A stretch of DNA of 64,000 nt. Origin: JBKEDC01 sp047974225. Lineage in GTDB: Bacteria > Bacteroidota > Bacteroidia > Bacteroidales > Prolixibacteraceae. The position numbers and the translations under genes are program-made. The stretch lies in assembly GCA_047974225.1 (NCBI GenBank), contig JBKECD010000056.1:6615-70614 (forward strand), given 5' to 3'. The notes below the pieces were generated by a model. That model had not been told where the DNA came from and did not search any database. It saw nothing but the letters and a program-made list of their open reading frames with translations. Below, piece by piece: positions 26,166 to 35,081 of the stretch. Position 1 is the first letter of the stretch, and each line of letters starts with the position of its first letter.

Positions 26166-27575
26166 TCACTTACTCTCATACCCTAAAATTGTCAGCATTT
26201 CATTCACTGATTGCTCTTCGCGATAGACCGTATCGACGATATTTCCTTTTTCGTCGCGGTCGATGATTACATGCTTGGGCGAGGGGATGAGGCAGTGCTT
26301 GATGCCGCCATATCCGCTCACCGAATCTTGATAAGCGCCCGTGTGGAAGAAGCCCAAATAAAGCGGCTCTTTGTCCTTCTCTTCATAAAGAGGTAGGAGT
26401 ACTTCCTGATTAAAGTCTTCGGAATTATAATAGTCGGAATGATCGCAGCTGATGCCGCCAATATTCACCCGTCCATACTCATTTTGCCATTTATTGATGG
26501 GCAATAGAATGAACTTCTCTTGTATCGACCATGCGTCAGGGATGGTGTTCATCAGACTGTTGTCGATGATATACCAACGCTCATTGTCGTTCTGTTGTTT
26601 TTGTTCGAGCACCTGAAAAATGATTGCTCCCGCTTCGCCCACGGTGTATTTTCCAAACTCGGTGAAGATGTTGGGTTCGGGCACGCCGTCGGTTTCGCAA
26701 GCACGCTTGATATTGGTGATGATTTCATTAATCATATACTCATAATTATACTCAAAGCCCAAGTGGTTGCGGATGGGAAATCCGCCCCCAAGGTTGAGCG
26801 AGTCAAGCTCTTCGCAATCCTTTTTCAGCTCGATATATAGCTTCAACGCCTTATAAAATTCGCCCCAATAATAGGGAGTGTCCTTGATGCCTGAATCAAC
26901 GAAGAAGTGAAGCATCTTAAGTTCCACCTTATCATTCCCCTTGATGTTTTCTCGATAGAAATCAGGGATTTGAGTGGGAGGGATGCCGAGGCGCGAAGAG
27001 TAGTAGGCAGATTGCGACTCCTCGTTGATGGTCATGCGGACACCGATTTTGAGCTTGTTTTGCGCCTTGAGCTTCATGAGTCGTTGAAACTCATTCATGC
27101 TATCGAGCACAATGATTGAGTTGGTGAACCCAAGGGTTTGGAGCGCCACAATCTTGCGCAAATATTCATCGGTTTTATGTCCGTTGTGGATAATCTTGAT
27201 GTCTTTTGAGATTTTCCCTTGTTTGAAAAGATGCAGCACAAGGTCGATGTCAAACGACGACGATGTTTCGAGGTCGATATCATGCTTCACCGCCTCATTC
27301 ACCACATGATAGAAGTGATTACACTTGGTGCAGAAGCAATAATTATACGAGCCCATGTAGGCGTTATTTTTCAACGCTCTGTTGAAAAGGTTTTTCGCTT
27401 TTTTGATTTGGTCGCCAATCTTAGGCAGATAGATAAATCGGAACGGCGTGCCATATTTCTCAATCAAGTAGGTGAGCGAAGTGCCGTGGAAAGTGAGATT
27501 TCCATTTTTCAAGTCAAAGCCATCTTGCGGGAAGTAGTAGCTTTGGTCGATGAGGTCGAAATATTTGTTCTTCAT
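26166..27575 (-). CDS. speA: PLP-dependent arginine-decarboxylase-like enzyme (fold type III)
   Basis: A 469-residue enzyme of the alanine-racemase/ornithine-decarboxylase fold. The likely PLP lysine is Lys84 in CFCTKCNHF. The phosphate-binding glycine run is LNLGGGFPIRN, and the C-terminal barrel ends with GYGGIKHCLIPSPKHVIIDRD. The overall pattern matches the shorter Bacteroidota proteins annotated as arginine decarboxylase (arginine to agmatine, for polyamine synthesis), but substrate is inferred; diaminopimelate decarboxylase is less likely. The ATG at 27575 (MKNKYFDL) is preferred, since the 19-codon extension to 27632 is hydrophobic and not family-like. No partner polyamine gene is adjacent. 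Confidence 0.8.
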   Translation of the reverse strand: MKNKYFDLIDQSYYFPQDGFDLKNGNLTFHGTSLTYLIEKYGTPFRFIYLPKIGDQIKKAKNLFNRALKNNAYMGSYNYCFCTKCNHFYHVVNEAVKHDIDLETSSSFDIDLVLHLFKQGKISKDIKIIHNGHKTDEYLRKIVALQTLGFTNSIIVLDSMNEFQRLMKLKAQNKLKIGVRMTINEESQSAYYSSRLGIPPTQIPDFYRENIKGNDKVELKMLHFFVDSGIKDTPYYWGEFYKALKLYIELKKDCEELDSLNLGGGFPIRNHLGFEYNYEYMINEIITNIKRACETDGVPEPNIFTEFGKYTVGEAGAIIFQVLEQKQQNDNERWYIIDNSLMNTIPDAWSIQEKFILLPINKWQNEYGRVNIGGISCDHSDYYNSEDFNQEVLLPLYEEKDKEPLYLGFFHTGAYQDSVSGYGGIKHCLIPSPKHVIIDRDEKGNIVDTVYREEQSVNEMLTILGYESK

Positions 27576-27621
27576 TTTTGTTCTAAAAAAAATACAAGGT
27601 AAGGGGAATACATAAAACGTA

Positions 27622-27629
27622 CAAATGTA
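27622..27629 (-). promoter_or_regulatory. candidate -7 element for the decarboxylase gene
   Basis: TACATTTG on the minus strand matches TAnnTTTG and lies about 46 bases before the ATG at 27575. No -33 box at normal spacing is clear. Confidence 0.4.
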
Positions 27630-27754
27630 CAACAGATTTCAATTGTTCACTTCTTTCGCTGCTACTTTTTCGCTTTTTATTTATTTTCCTGACAATTCAT
27701 CTTCAAATATTTTGATTTTAGCCCACTTCAGCAAAGATGTGCAAAAAACCAACT

Positions 27755-27824
27755 CAACCCGAGTACTGTTTGCGTTGAAAAGAGATCAAAACCAACGCAA
27801 CCTGAGTACTGTTTGCGTTGAAAA
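27755..27824 (+). repeat. two direct copies of a 27-bp motif, 43 bp apart
   Basis: CAACC(C/T)GAGTACTGTTTGCGTTGAAAA occurs at 27755-27781 and 27798-27824 with a single mismatch. In the second copy AACGCAA also pairs with TTTGCGTT to form a hairpin. They lie in the 360-base divergent region between the decarboxylase and the galactan locus and may be operator-like sites or a degraded repeat. Confidence 0.8.
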
Positions 27825-27980
27825 TGGATGCAAACTTACCCCAATGAATAGTGGAGCTAACAATAATTTCCCCTGATAAACAGCAAATTGCCTATGCCAC
27901 ACCTCCCTCCGCTCCCTCCTTTTGTCCAAATTCTATCCTAATCTGTCAAATCTGTGTCCCTCGTTGATTAACTTTCGCTT

Positions 27981-27988
27981 TACATTTG
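27981..27988 (+). promoter_or_regulatory. candidate -7 element directly before the GH-A gene
   Basis: TACATTTG matches TAnnTTTG but ends only four bases before the ATG at 27993, so a transcript from here would be leaderless or nearly so. No -33 box at standard spacing is evident. Confidence 0.35.
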
Positions 27989-27992
27989 GGAC

Positions 27993-30437
27993 ATGAATAA
28001 ATCATTTTTCAATAAGGCGATATTACTGGTCATCATCGGGCTTCTTTCCCTAGCGACACAAGCGCAGGTGGATGCGGTGTTTGTGGATGAGCAGGGGGTG
28101 ATGCGTTGGCAGTCTTCCAACGAAGAAGCAAACTTTTATGGGGTGAACTACACCCTGCCTTTTGCGCATGGCTTTCGGGCGGCACAATATCTTAACATCG
28201 ACTTAAAAGAAAGTATTGATAAGGATGTCTATCACATGGCACGCCTAGGATTTAATGCCTATCGGGTGCATATTTGGGATGTGGAGATTTCCGATGCCGA
28301 AGGAAATCTACTTGAAAACGAACATCTCGACTTGCTCGATTATTTGTTGGCGCAACTTCAAAAGCGGGGTATATATATTGTACTCACGGCACAGACGAAT
28401 TTCGGCAATGGCTATCCAGAGCGGAATATCAACACCGGGGCTTTTTCCTATCTTGATGATAAATGCAAGCTGCATGCAAATCCTGAAATCATCAGGGCGC
28501 AAGAAAATTATCTGGCGCAATTGGTGCAACATCGGAACCCCTACACGCAGAAAAGCTATATGAACGACCCTTATGTGGTGGGGTTCGAACTCAACAATGA
28601 ACCTTGCCATGCGGTTTCCACCGAGCAAACCTTAGACTATATTAATAGTATGGTGGCGAGTGTCAGAAATGCGGGTTGCGAGAAGCCTCTTTTCTATAAT
28701 GCGAGTCATAATCTCGACTATTCGCAAGCCTACTTCGATGCCGATGTGCAGGGAGTAAGCTATCAATGGTATCCCGCAGGATTAGTGTCGGGAAGAACCA
28801 AGAAGGCTAATTTCTTGCCCCATGTCGATAGCTATCCGATGCCTCAACATTCACTCAAAGGCTATGAAAATAAAGCGAAGTTGATTTATGAATATGACCC
28901 TGCCGATATGCTCGCAGGCTATATTCACCCCGCTATGGTGCGGAGCTTTCGTTCGGCAGGATTTCAATGGGCGACTCAGTTTGCCTATGACCCTTTAGAT
29001 TTGGCATGGGCAAACACCGAATATCAGACGCATTATTTGAACCTCGCCTACACGCCCTCGAAAGCAATTAGCTTGATGATTTCCGCCGAAGTGATGCAGC
29101 AAGTGAAGCGTGGCGAACAGTTTTCGAGCTATCCTGCCGACACCATCTTCGGAAACTTCCAAGTGAGCTATCAGCAGGATTTGAGCTTGCTCAATGAGGA
29201 CGAAAAATTTATCTATTCCAACAGCACAACAGCAATTCCAATCAAAGAACGCCAGCTGAAGCAAGTGGCAGGAGTGGGAAGCTCGCCGCTGGTGGATTAT
29301 CAGGGCTCGGGGGCTTATTTCCTCGACAAGATAGCAAATGGCTTATGGCGATTAGAGCTCATGCCCGATGTCATACTCACCGAAGACCCTTTTGCCAAAC
29401 CCTCGCTCACACGAGAGGTCGGACAGATTTACTGGACGGCACATCCCATGCAGATACATTTAAAAGAGCTGGGCGAGGAGTTTGTGGTGAAAGGAATCAA
29501 CGAGGGGAATGATTTTCGGGCAGTGGCTCAATCGGGCAAGCTTGAAAACTTGCTGCCGGGGGTTTATCTGTTGGGCAAGAAAGAAGCAGTCAGCTCGCAA
29601 AGTCATGTGAGGAATTTAGGCTTGACGGAATTTGTCGCTCCCCCTTCTTCGTTGAAAGAAGGCAAGGTTTATGCGAAGCATGAAGCGCAGCGATTGGCAG
29701 CGCAAGGCATCGACTTGCAGCTGTCGGCGCAAGTGGTTTCGCTTGCCACGATTGACTCGGTGCTGGTCTATCCGAGCACTGTGTCTTTTTGGAGCGAAGC
29801 AAACAAACTCTATGCCATGACGAGCACCGATGGCGAGCATTTCACCACCGTCATTCCTGCAAATGATTTACACGGCAAGCAGTTCGACTATAATCTGGTG
29901 GTCTTTGCCGATGGCAAAGCGACTTGCTTTCCGCAGGAAATAGCAGGCACGCCTTTGGATTGGGATTTCCTGCATTATACTTATTATAGTACGCAGCTTT
30001 TTGCAGCATCAAACCCGATTGTGTATCTCGATGCCAATCAGCACTTCGAGCAGCATGACGATGCGCGAATCTGGCGCAAAGACATTGGCGAGCAATTGCG
30101 AGCGCAAGCCCCAAGCGACACTTTGATTTTGCAAGTGCTCAACGCCCCTGATGAAGATTTGCAGCTTTCGCTGATAACAAGCGAGGGCATCACTTATTCG
30201 GTGAAGCTTGCCGATTATGAACCGCAGCCAGAAAATGAATTCCGCATTCCGTGGAACGATTTCAAGCAAAGCAAGACACGATTATTGCCTGTGGCATATC
30301 CTGTTTTTATGAATCATTACTTTGAAACCGACAAGTCAATTCCTTTGAATCGAAATAAAATTGAAATATTGGAGCTAGCCCCCTCCAACTCCCCATGCTT
30401 CGACTACGATCAGCAACCAAGAGGGCTAGAGCCATAA
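27993..30437 (+). CDS. clan GH-A glycoside hydrolase, probable exo-acting galactosidase of the galactan locus
   Basis: An 814-residue secreted enzyme with a signal peptide (cleavage after TQAQ, about residue 25). Residues about 45-400 form a (beta/alpha)8 barrel of clan GH-A, with the acid/base Glu203 in FELNNEP and the likely nucleophile Glu300 in LIYEYDP. The C-terminal half is beta-rich. Gut Bacteroides galactan loci carry a GH147 beta-1,4-galactosidase that would fit this position, but GH5-like is also possible; assignment is tentative. It begins the galactan locus. Its last residues (ELAPSNSPCFDYDQQPRGLEP) start in a fragment of the GC-rich palindromic repeat, so the C terminus appears altered by insertion. 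Confidence 0.75.
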   Translation: MNKSFFNKAILLVIIGLLSLATQAQVDAVFVDEQGVMRWQSSNEEANFYGVNYTLPFAHGFRAAQYLNIDLKESIDKDVYHMARLGFNAYRVHIWDVEISDAEGNLLENEHLDLLDYLLAQLQKRGIYIVLTAQTNFGNGYPERNINTGAFSYLDDKCKLHANPEIIRAQENYLAQLVQHRNPYTQKSYMNDPYVVGFELNNEPCHAVSTEQTLDYINSMVASVRNAGCEKPLFYNASHNLDYSQAYFDADVQGVSYQWYPAGLVSGRTKKANFLPHVDSYPMPQHSLKGYENKAKLIYEYDPADMLAGYIHPAMVRSFRSAGFQWATQFAYDPLDLAWANTEYQTHYLNLAYTPSKAISLMISAEVMQQVKRGEQFSSYPADTIFGNFQVSYQQDLSLLNEDEKFIYSNSTTAIPIKERQLKQVAGVGSSPLVDYQGSGAYFLDKIANGLWRLELMPDVILTEDPFAKPSLTREVGQIYWTAHPMQIHLKELGEEFVVKGINEGNDFRAVAQSGKLENLLPGVYLLGKKEAVSSQSHVRNLGLTEFVAPPSSLKEGKVYAKHEAQRLAAQGIDLQLSAQVVSLATIDSVLVYPSTVSFWSEANKLYAMTSTDGEHFTTVIPANDLHGKQFDYNLVVFADGKATCFPQEIAGTPLDWDFLHYTYYSTQLFAASNPIVYLDANQHFEQHDDARIWRKDIGEQLRAQAPSDTLILQVLNAPDEDLQLSLITSEGITYSVKLADYEPQPENEFRIPWNDFKQSKTRLLPVAYPVFMNHYFETDKSIPLNRNKIEILELAPSNSPCFDYDQQPRGLEP
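30377..30396 (-). repeat. partial inverted palindromic repeat at the 3' end of the GH-A gene
   Basis: AGCCCCCTCCAACTCCCCAT is the reverse complement of the 3' half of the GC-rich repeat at 23482. It is read as codons of the GH-A gene, about 40 bases before its stop. Confidence 0.75.
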
Positions 30438-30476
30438 AGATGAATAAATGATAGAAAATAAATAATTAATAAACAC

Positions 30477-30524
30477 AGTGCCTTTAACTCCTCCCCCTTG
30501 GGGGAGGTTGGGAGGGGGCTTAAA
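30477..30524 (+). repeat. GC-rich palindromic repeat before galactan susC
   Basis: Full copy with a CTCCCCCTTGGGGGAG stem, ending GGGGGCTTAAA 10 bases before the susC ATG. Confidence 0.92.
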
Positions 30525-30534
30525 TTTTAAACGT

Positions 30535-33486
30535 ATGAAACAGTTACATTTTCATCTGTTCTTTTTGCTCGTTTGCCTCGGCTTGGCATTGCCAGCCTCG
30601 GCGCAGCAAGGAAACAGAGTAGTGCAAGGAAAGGTGGTGGACAAGTCCAACGCACCTATTCCGGGAGTTACCATTTCCGTGGTGGGTCAAGCCATCGGAA
30701 CAATTAGTGATATCAATGGCGATTATGGGCTGCAAGTGCCGATGACTGTCGATAGCTTGCGCTTTTCGTTTGTGGGCTTTGAAAGCTTGGTTCAAGCCAT
30801 TCCATCGAGCAACAAGCTTAATGTGAAGCTGATTGAAGAAGCCACGCAGCTCGACGATGTCGTGGTGGTGGGCTATGGCACACAACGCAAGAGCGACCTC
30901 ACAGGGGCGGTTACCTCGGTGGGCACTGATGATTTCAACGAAGGACTCATCAGCAGTCCCGAGCAATTGATTTCAGGCAAGGTGTCGGGTGTACAAATTA
31001 GCTCGGCGAGTGGTTCGCCCACTTCGGGGAGCTCCATCAAAGTGCGTGGAGGAGCATCGCTCAATGCGAGCAACGACCCACTGATTGTGCTCGATGGTCT
31101 TCCGCTAGAGAATGGCGGAATCAGTGGTAACTCGGGCAACTTCCTGAGCTTAATCAACCCCAACGACATTGAAAGCATGGTGATTTTGAAAGATGCGGCA
31201 TCGACAGCCATCTATGGTTCTCGTGGCTCGAATGGGGTTATTCTCATCACCACGAAGAAAGGCTCGGGCAAGAGCGGCATGCAAGTGTCATTTTCGAGCA
31301 CCAACTCTATTCAGTCGGTGATTGACACGCCGGATATGCTTTCGCGCGAGCAATTCATGCAGGTGGTGAATGACAAAGGAACTGCCGCTCAGCAAGCATT
31401 GCTCGGCACTGCCAACACCGATTGGAACGACCAAATCTATCAGCTCGCCTATGGCACCGACAACAACCTGAGCCTTTCCACTAAGCTAGGTGCCAATACG
31501 CCACTGCGTGCTTCACTCGGCTATTATAATCAAGATGGAATCTTGATGACCGATAATGCGGAGCGCATCACAGGGAGCTTGTCGGTTTCTCCATCAGTGC
31601 TCGACGACCATCTGAAAATGAAGTTTAGTGCCAAAGGCGCAATCAACAACAACCGCTTTGCCAATGGCGATGCCATTTGGGCTGCCACAGCCTCCAACCC
31701 TACGCTGCCCGTCTATTCGGGAAACGATGCTTTCGGCGGATATACCGAAGCAACCAATGATGGGGGAGTAGTTACAGGAGCAACTGCCAACCCGCTCGGC
31801 TTGCTTGAGCAAAACAAATCAACAAGCACGGTGAACCGACTTATTGGTAATGCCGACTTCGATTATCAGTTTCACTTCCTGCCTGAATTGCATTGGCACA
31901 CCACCTTGGGCGTGGACTATGCCTCAGGCGAAGGCTCGGTGTATGTGCCTGCCGAAGCTTATCAGTATTACACCTCGGGCGGACGTGATTACAGCTATTT
32001 GCCTGAAAAGAACCTCAACAAACTGCTCACTACCTATCTGAACTACAACAAGTATTTTGAAAATATCAAAAGTAATGTGGAAGTAACTGCGGGCTACGAC
32101 TATCAGTATTGGAAAAGCACACGAGATGCTTATTCGGAATATAACGCCCTCGGCGAACAACAACGTAGCTATGGCGACAAAGACCAACGCCACGTGTTGC
32201 TCTCCTATTATGCACGCTTGAATTACACCTTCGACTCGAAATATATACTCACCACGAGCTTCCGTGCCGATGGCACTTCTCGCTTTAGCGAGGATAACCG
32301 CTGGGGCTCATTCCCCTCGATTGCCTTGGCGTGGCGCATAGATAGAGAAGAATTTATGAGCAATCAAAATCTTTTCAGCACCTTGAAACTCCGTGCAAGC
32401 TACGGTATCACGGGTCAGCAAGACGGAATTGGCAACTACAACTATTTGCCGATTTACACTATCAGCCAGTCGGGTGCACAAGCACAATTCGGCAATCAAT
32501 GGATTAACACCTACCGACCAGAAGCCTATGTGGAAGACCTCACTTGGGAAACCACTAAATCGTGGAACTTCGGATTCGACTTTGGCTTCTGCGATGATCG
32601 TATTTCAGGAGGACTAGATTATTATATTCGCAACACTGAAGACCTCTTAGCTACCGTACCTTCAGCAGCAGGAACGAACTTCGACAAAAACATCCTCACC
32701 AATGTGGGAAATGTGGATAGTCGAGGGGTGGAACTCACCCTGAACGCCACCCCAATTCAAAACAACGATTGGACATGGGATGTGAGTTTCAACGCTAGCT
32801 GGCAGCAAATGGAGGTAACCAATCTTTCGCTCATTGAGGGCGGCGAAGTGACCAACACGCCCATGGGCTCGACCATCGACGGCTATTCTTTCCAAACTCT
32901 TACGGAGGGATATGCGCCCAATATGTACTATGTCTATAAGCAAGTCTATGACGAGCAAACTGGGCGACCAATCGAAGGAAAATATGCCGACTTGCACGCT
33001 GATGGCGTGATTGACACCAAAGATTTATATCGCTATCATTCGCCAAACCCCGATTTCATCTTGGGATTCTCCACTTCGGTGGCTTATAAAGATTGGACGC
33101 TTTCCACCACCTTGCGTGGCAATATCGGCAACTATGTCTATAATGGCATGTCGATGAACATGGGGGCGCTCGGCACAATGAGCTACAATTCGGCGCAGCT
33201 CAACAACCTTTCAGCGAGCTATTTGGAAACAGGCTTCGCTTCTCGTCAGTATCTTTCGGACTATTATGTGGAGAATGCTTCTTTCTTGAAAATGGACAAC
33301 CTCGTGTTGGGCTATAACTTCGGACGAGTGGCTAATCTTTTCAACCTCAACCTCACCGCAATGGTGCAAAACGTGTTTACCCTCACCAAATATTCGGGTG
33401 TTGATCCGGAAGTGCCAGGCGGAATCGACGTGTCATTCTATCCTCGTCCTCGGGTGTATTCATTGGGTCTTGGTATTAACTTTTAA
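30535..33486 (+). CDS. SusC-family TonB-dependent transporter (galactan locus)
   Basis: A 983-residue outer-membrane transporter. The signal peptide ends ASAQQ (about residue 25). A carboxypeptidase-D-like regulatory domain follows (about 30-105, VVQGKVVDKSNAPIPGVTI), then the TonB box (DDVVVVGYGTQRKSDLTGAV) and plug (IKVRGGASLNASNDPLIVLDG). The barrel ends in a short GLGINF beta-signal. The ATG at 30535 was chosen because the GTG-started extension from 30478 is the palindromic repeat. With SusD it should import galacto-oligosaccharides released by the GH53 enzyme. Confidence 0.96.
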   Translation: MKQLHFHLFFLLVCLGLALPASAQQGNRVVQGKVVDKSNAPIPGVTISVVGQAIGTISDINGDYGLQVPMTVDSLRFSFVGFESLVQAIPSSNKLNVKLIEEATQLDDVVVVGYGTQRKSDLTGAVTSVGTDDFNEGLISSPEQLISGKVSGVQISSASGSPTSGSSIKVRGGASLNASNDPLIVLDGLPLENGGISGNSGNFLSLINPNDIESMVILKDAASTAIYGSRGSNGVILITTKKGSGKSGMQVSFSSTNSIQSVIDTPDMLSREQFMQVVNDKGTAAQQALLGTANTDWNDQIYQLAYGTDNNLSLSTKLGANTPLRASLGYYNQDGILMTDNAERITGSLSVSPSVLDDHLKMKFSAKGAINNNRFANGDAIWAATASNPTLPVYSGNDAFGGYTEATNDGGVVTGATANPLGLLEQNKSTSTVNRLIGNADFDYQFHFLPELHWHTTLGVDYASGEGSVYVPAEAYQYYTSGGRDYSYLPEKNLNKLLTTYLNYNKYFENIKSNVEVTAGYDYQYWKSTRDAYSEYNALGEQQRSYGDKDQRHVLLSYYARLNYTFDSKYILTTSFRADGTSRFSEDNRWGSFPSIALAWRIDREEFMSNQNLFSTLKLRASYGITGQQDGIGNYNYLPIYTISQSGAQAQFGNQWINTYRPEAYVEDLTWETTKSWNFGFDFGFCDDRISGGLDYYIRNTEDLLATVPSAAGTNFDKNILTNVGNVDSRGVELTLNATPIQNNDWTWDVSFNASWQQMEVTNLSLIEGGEVTNTPMGSTIDGYSFQTLTEGYAPNMYYVYKQVYDEQTGRPIEGKYADLHADGVIDTKDLYRYHSPNPDFILGFSTSVAYKDWTLSTTLRGNIGNYVYNGMSMNMGALGTMSYNSAQLNNLSASYLETGFASRQYLSDYYVENASFLKMDNLVLGYNFGRVANLFNLNLTAMVQNVFTLTKYSGVDPEVPGGIDVSFYPRPRVYSLGLGINF

Positions 33487-33494
33487 AACTGCAA

Positions 33495-35069
33495 ATGATG
33501 AAAACAAATATAAATAGAATAATAGCAGTTTTGCTGCTGAGCCTTCCCTTTGCCTCGTGTGTGGATGATTTAAATCAATATCCAAATGTGGAGGAAACTT
33601 CGGCTTCGGTTTATACATCGCCAGAAGGCTACAAATCTGTTCTCGGCAAACTATACGCTTCATTTGTTATTGCGGGGCAAGAACAAGGGGGCGGAAATCA
33701 AGATATTTCAAGCAATACTGGCTATGACTATATGCGCTGCTACTTCAACCTGCAAGAAGCAGGCACCGATGAGGTGGCTTGCACTTGGCTTAAGAACGAA
33801 AACATCGCCGACCTGACCTATCTTTCATGGGACGCCAACGACCCTTGGGTGTCTGATATGTATTATCGTATCTACTTCACCATTGCACTCAGCAATGAGT
33901 TGATTCGAAATGCTTCGGATGAGGCTATCAGCGGCTTTTCGACTGATGAGCAAGCCGAGATTGTGGACTATCGCAATGAGGCTCGCTTCTTGCGTGCGCT
34001 GGCGTATTATCATGCGATGGACTTGTTTCACAACATTCCTTTTGTAACAGAGAACGACCCCGTGGGGGCGTATGCTCCTCCTCGCTATGAGATGAAAGAT
34101 GTATTTGCGTATATCGAAACAGAACTCAAAACTATCCAAGCAGATTTGCCAACCGCAGCAGAGCAAGAATATGGCAGAGCATCGAAATCGGCGGCTTGGA
34201 CGCTGCTTGCCAAACTTTATCTGAATGCAGAGGTCTATACTGCCGAAGCTCGATATACTGATTGTATCAGCTACTGCCAAATGGTGATGGGGCAAGGCTT
34301 CAGCCTAGAGGGCGACTACAAGAAACTTTTCAATGCCGACAACCATCTGCGCACCAATGAAATTATCTTTGCCTTTCCTGTGGATGCTGAAAAAACAACC
34401 TCTTGGGGTGCTACCACCTACATCATCTGTGGCGGAGCGAGCATTGCAAAGGATGCAGACTACCTAGCTTCGCTTGGCTTGGATGATGGATGGGACAACC
34501 TTCGCTTGCGGGGCAATATCCCAACCCTCTTCGAGGAGGGCGATGGCAGAGCCTTGTTCTACACCGATGGTCAGACGCAAAGTGTGAGCACAATGACCGA
34601 TGCTTCCAATGGCTATCTCACCATGAAATGGAGCAACCTCACCGATGCGGGCAAGCAGGCTTCCAACACGCAATCGTATGGCGTGAACACCGATTTCCCT
34701 GTCTTCCGATTGGCTGATGTCTATCTGATGCTGGCGGAAAGCGTGCTGAAAGGTGGCACCGGCAGCTCGACGACAGCGGCTTTGACAGCGGTGAATGACT
34801 TGCAAGAGCGTGCCTTTGGCACAGGCTATACGCCTATCACCACGCTGACGGCTGATTTCATCTTGGCTGAGCGAGCCCGCGAGCTCCTTTGGGAATGCAC
34901 GCGACGAACCGATTTAGTTCGCCATGGAAAGTTCACCACCAACACTTATGTGTGGGAGTGGAAAGGTGGCGTGCAAGCTGGTCAGGCAGTGAATGCGAAG
35001 TATAACTACTATCCAATTCCTAGTACTGATTTGACTGCTAATCCGAATTTGTCGAACCCGGAGTATTAA
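33495..35069 (+). CDS. SusD-family nutrient-binding lipoprotein (galactan locus)
   Basis: A 524-residue lipoprotein (lipobox FASC, cysteine 22, then VDDLNQYPNVEET, the usual SusD start). It has helical TPR-like repeats, and the C-terminal RagB/SusD region contains RARELLWECTRRTDLVRHGKF and YYPIPSTDLTANPNL. It starts eight bases after susC, the normal pairing. It binds ligand at the surface and forms the lid of the SusC channel. Confidence 0.95.
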   Translation: MMKTNINRIIAVLLLSLPFASCVDDLNQYPNVEETSASVYTSPEGYKSVLGKLYASFVIAGQEQGGGNQDISSNTGYDYMRCYFNLQEAGTDEVACTWLKNENIADLTYLSWDANDPWVSDMYYRIYFTIALSNELIRNASDEAISGFSTDEQAEIVDYRNEARFLRALAYYHAMDLFHNIPFVTENDPVGAYAPPRYEMKDVFAYIETELKTIQADLPTAAEQEYGRASKSAAWTLLAKLYLNAEVYTAEARYTDCISYCQMVMGQGFSLEGDYKKLFNADNHLRTNEIIFAFPVDAEKTTSWGATTYIICGGASIAKDADYLASLGLDDGWDNLRLRGNIPTLFEEGDGRALFYTDGQTQSVSTMTDASNGYLTMKWSNLTDAGKQASNTQSYGVNTDFPVFRLADVYLMLAESVLKGGTGSSTTAALTAVNDLQERAFGTGYTPITTLTADFILAERARELLWECTRRTDLVRHGKFTTNTYVWEWKGGVQAGQAVNAKYNYYPIPSTDLTANPNLSNPEY

Positions 35070-35081
35070 CCAACAAAAGTA

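Noticed and set aside
30478..30534. GTG-initiated extension of the galactan SusC
   Set aside because: It is repeat-encoded and would bury the signal peptide that begins at 30535.
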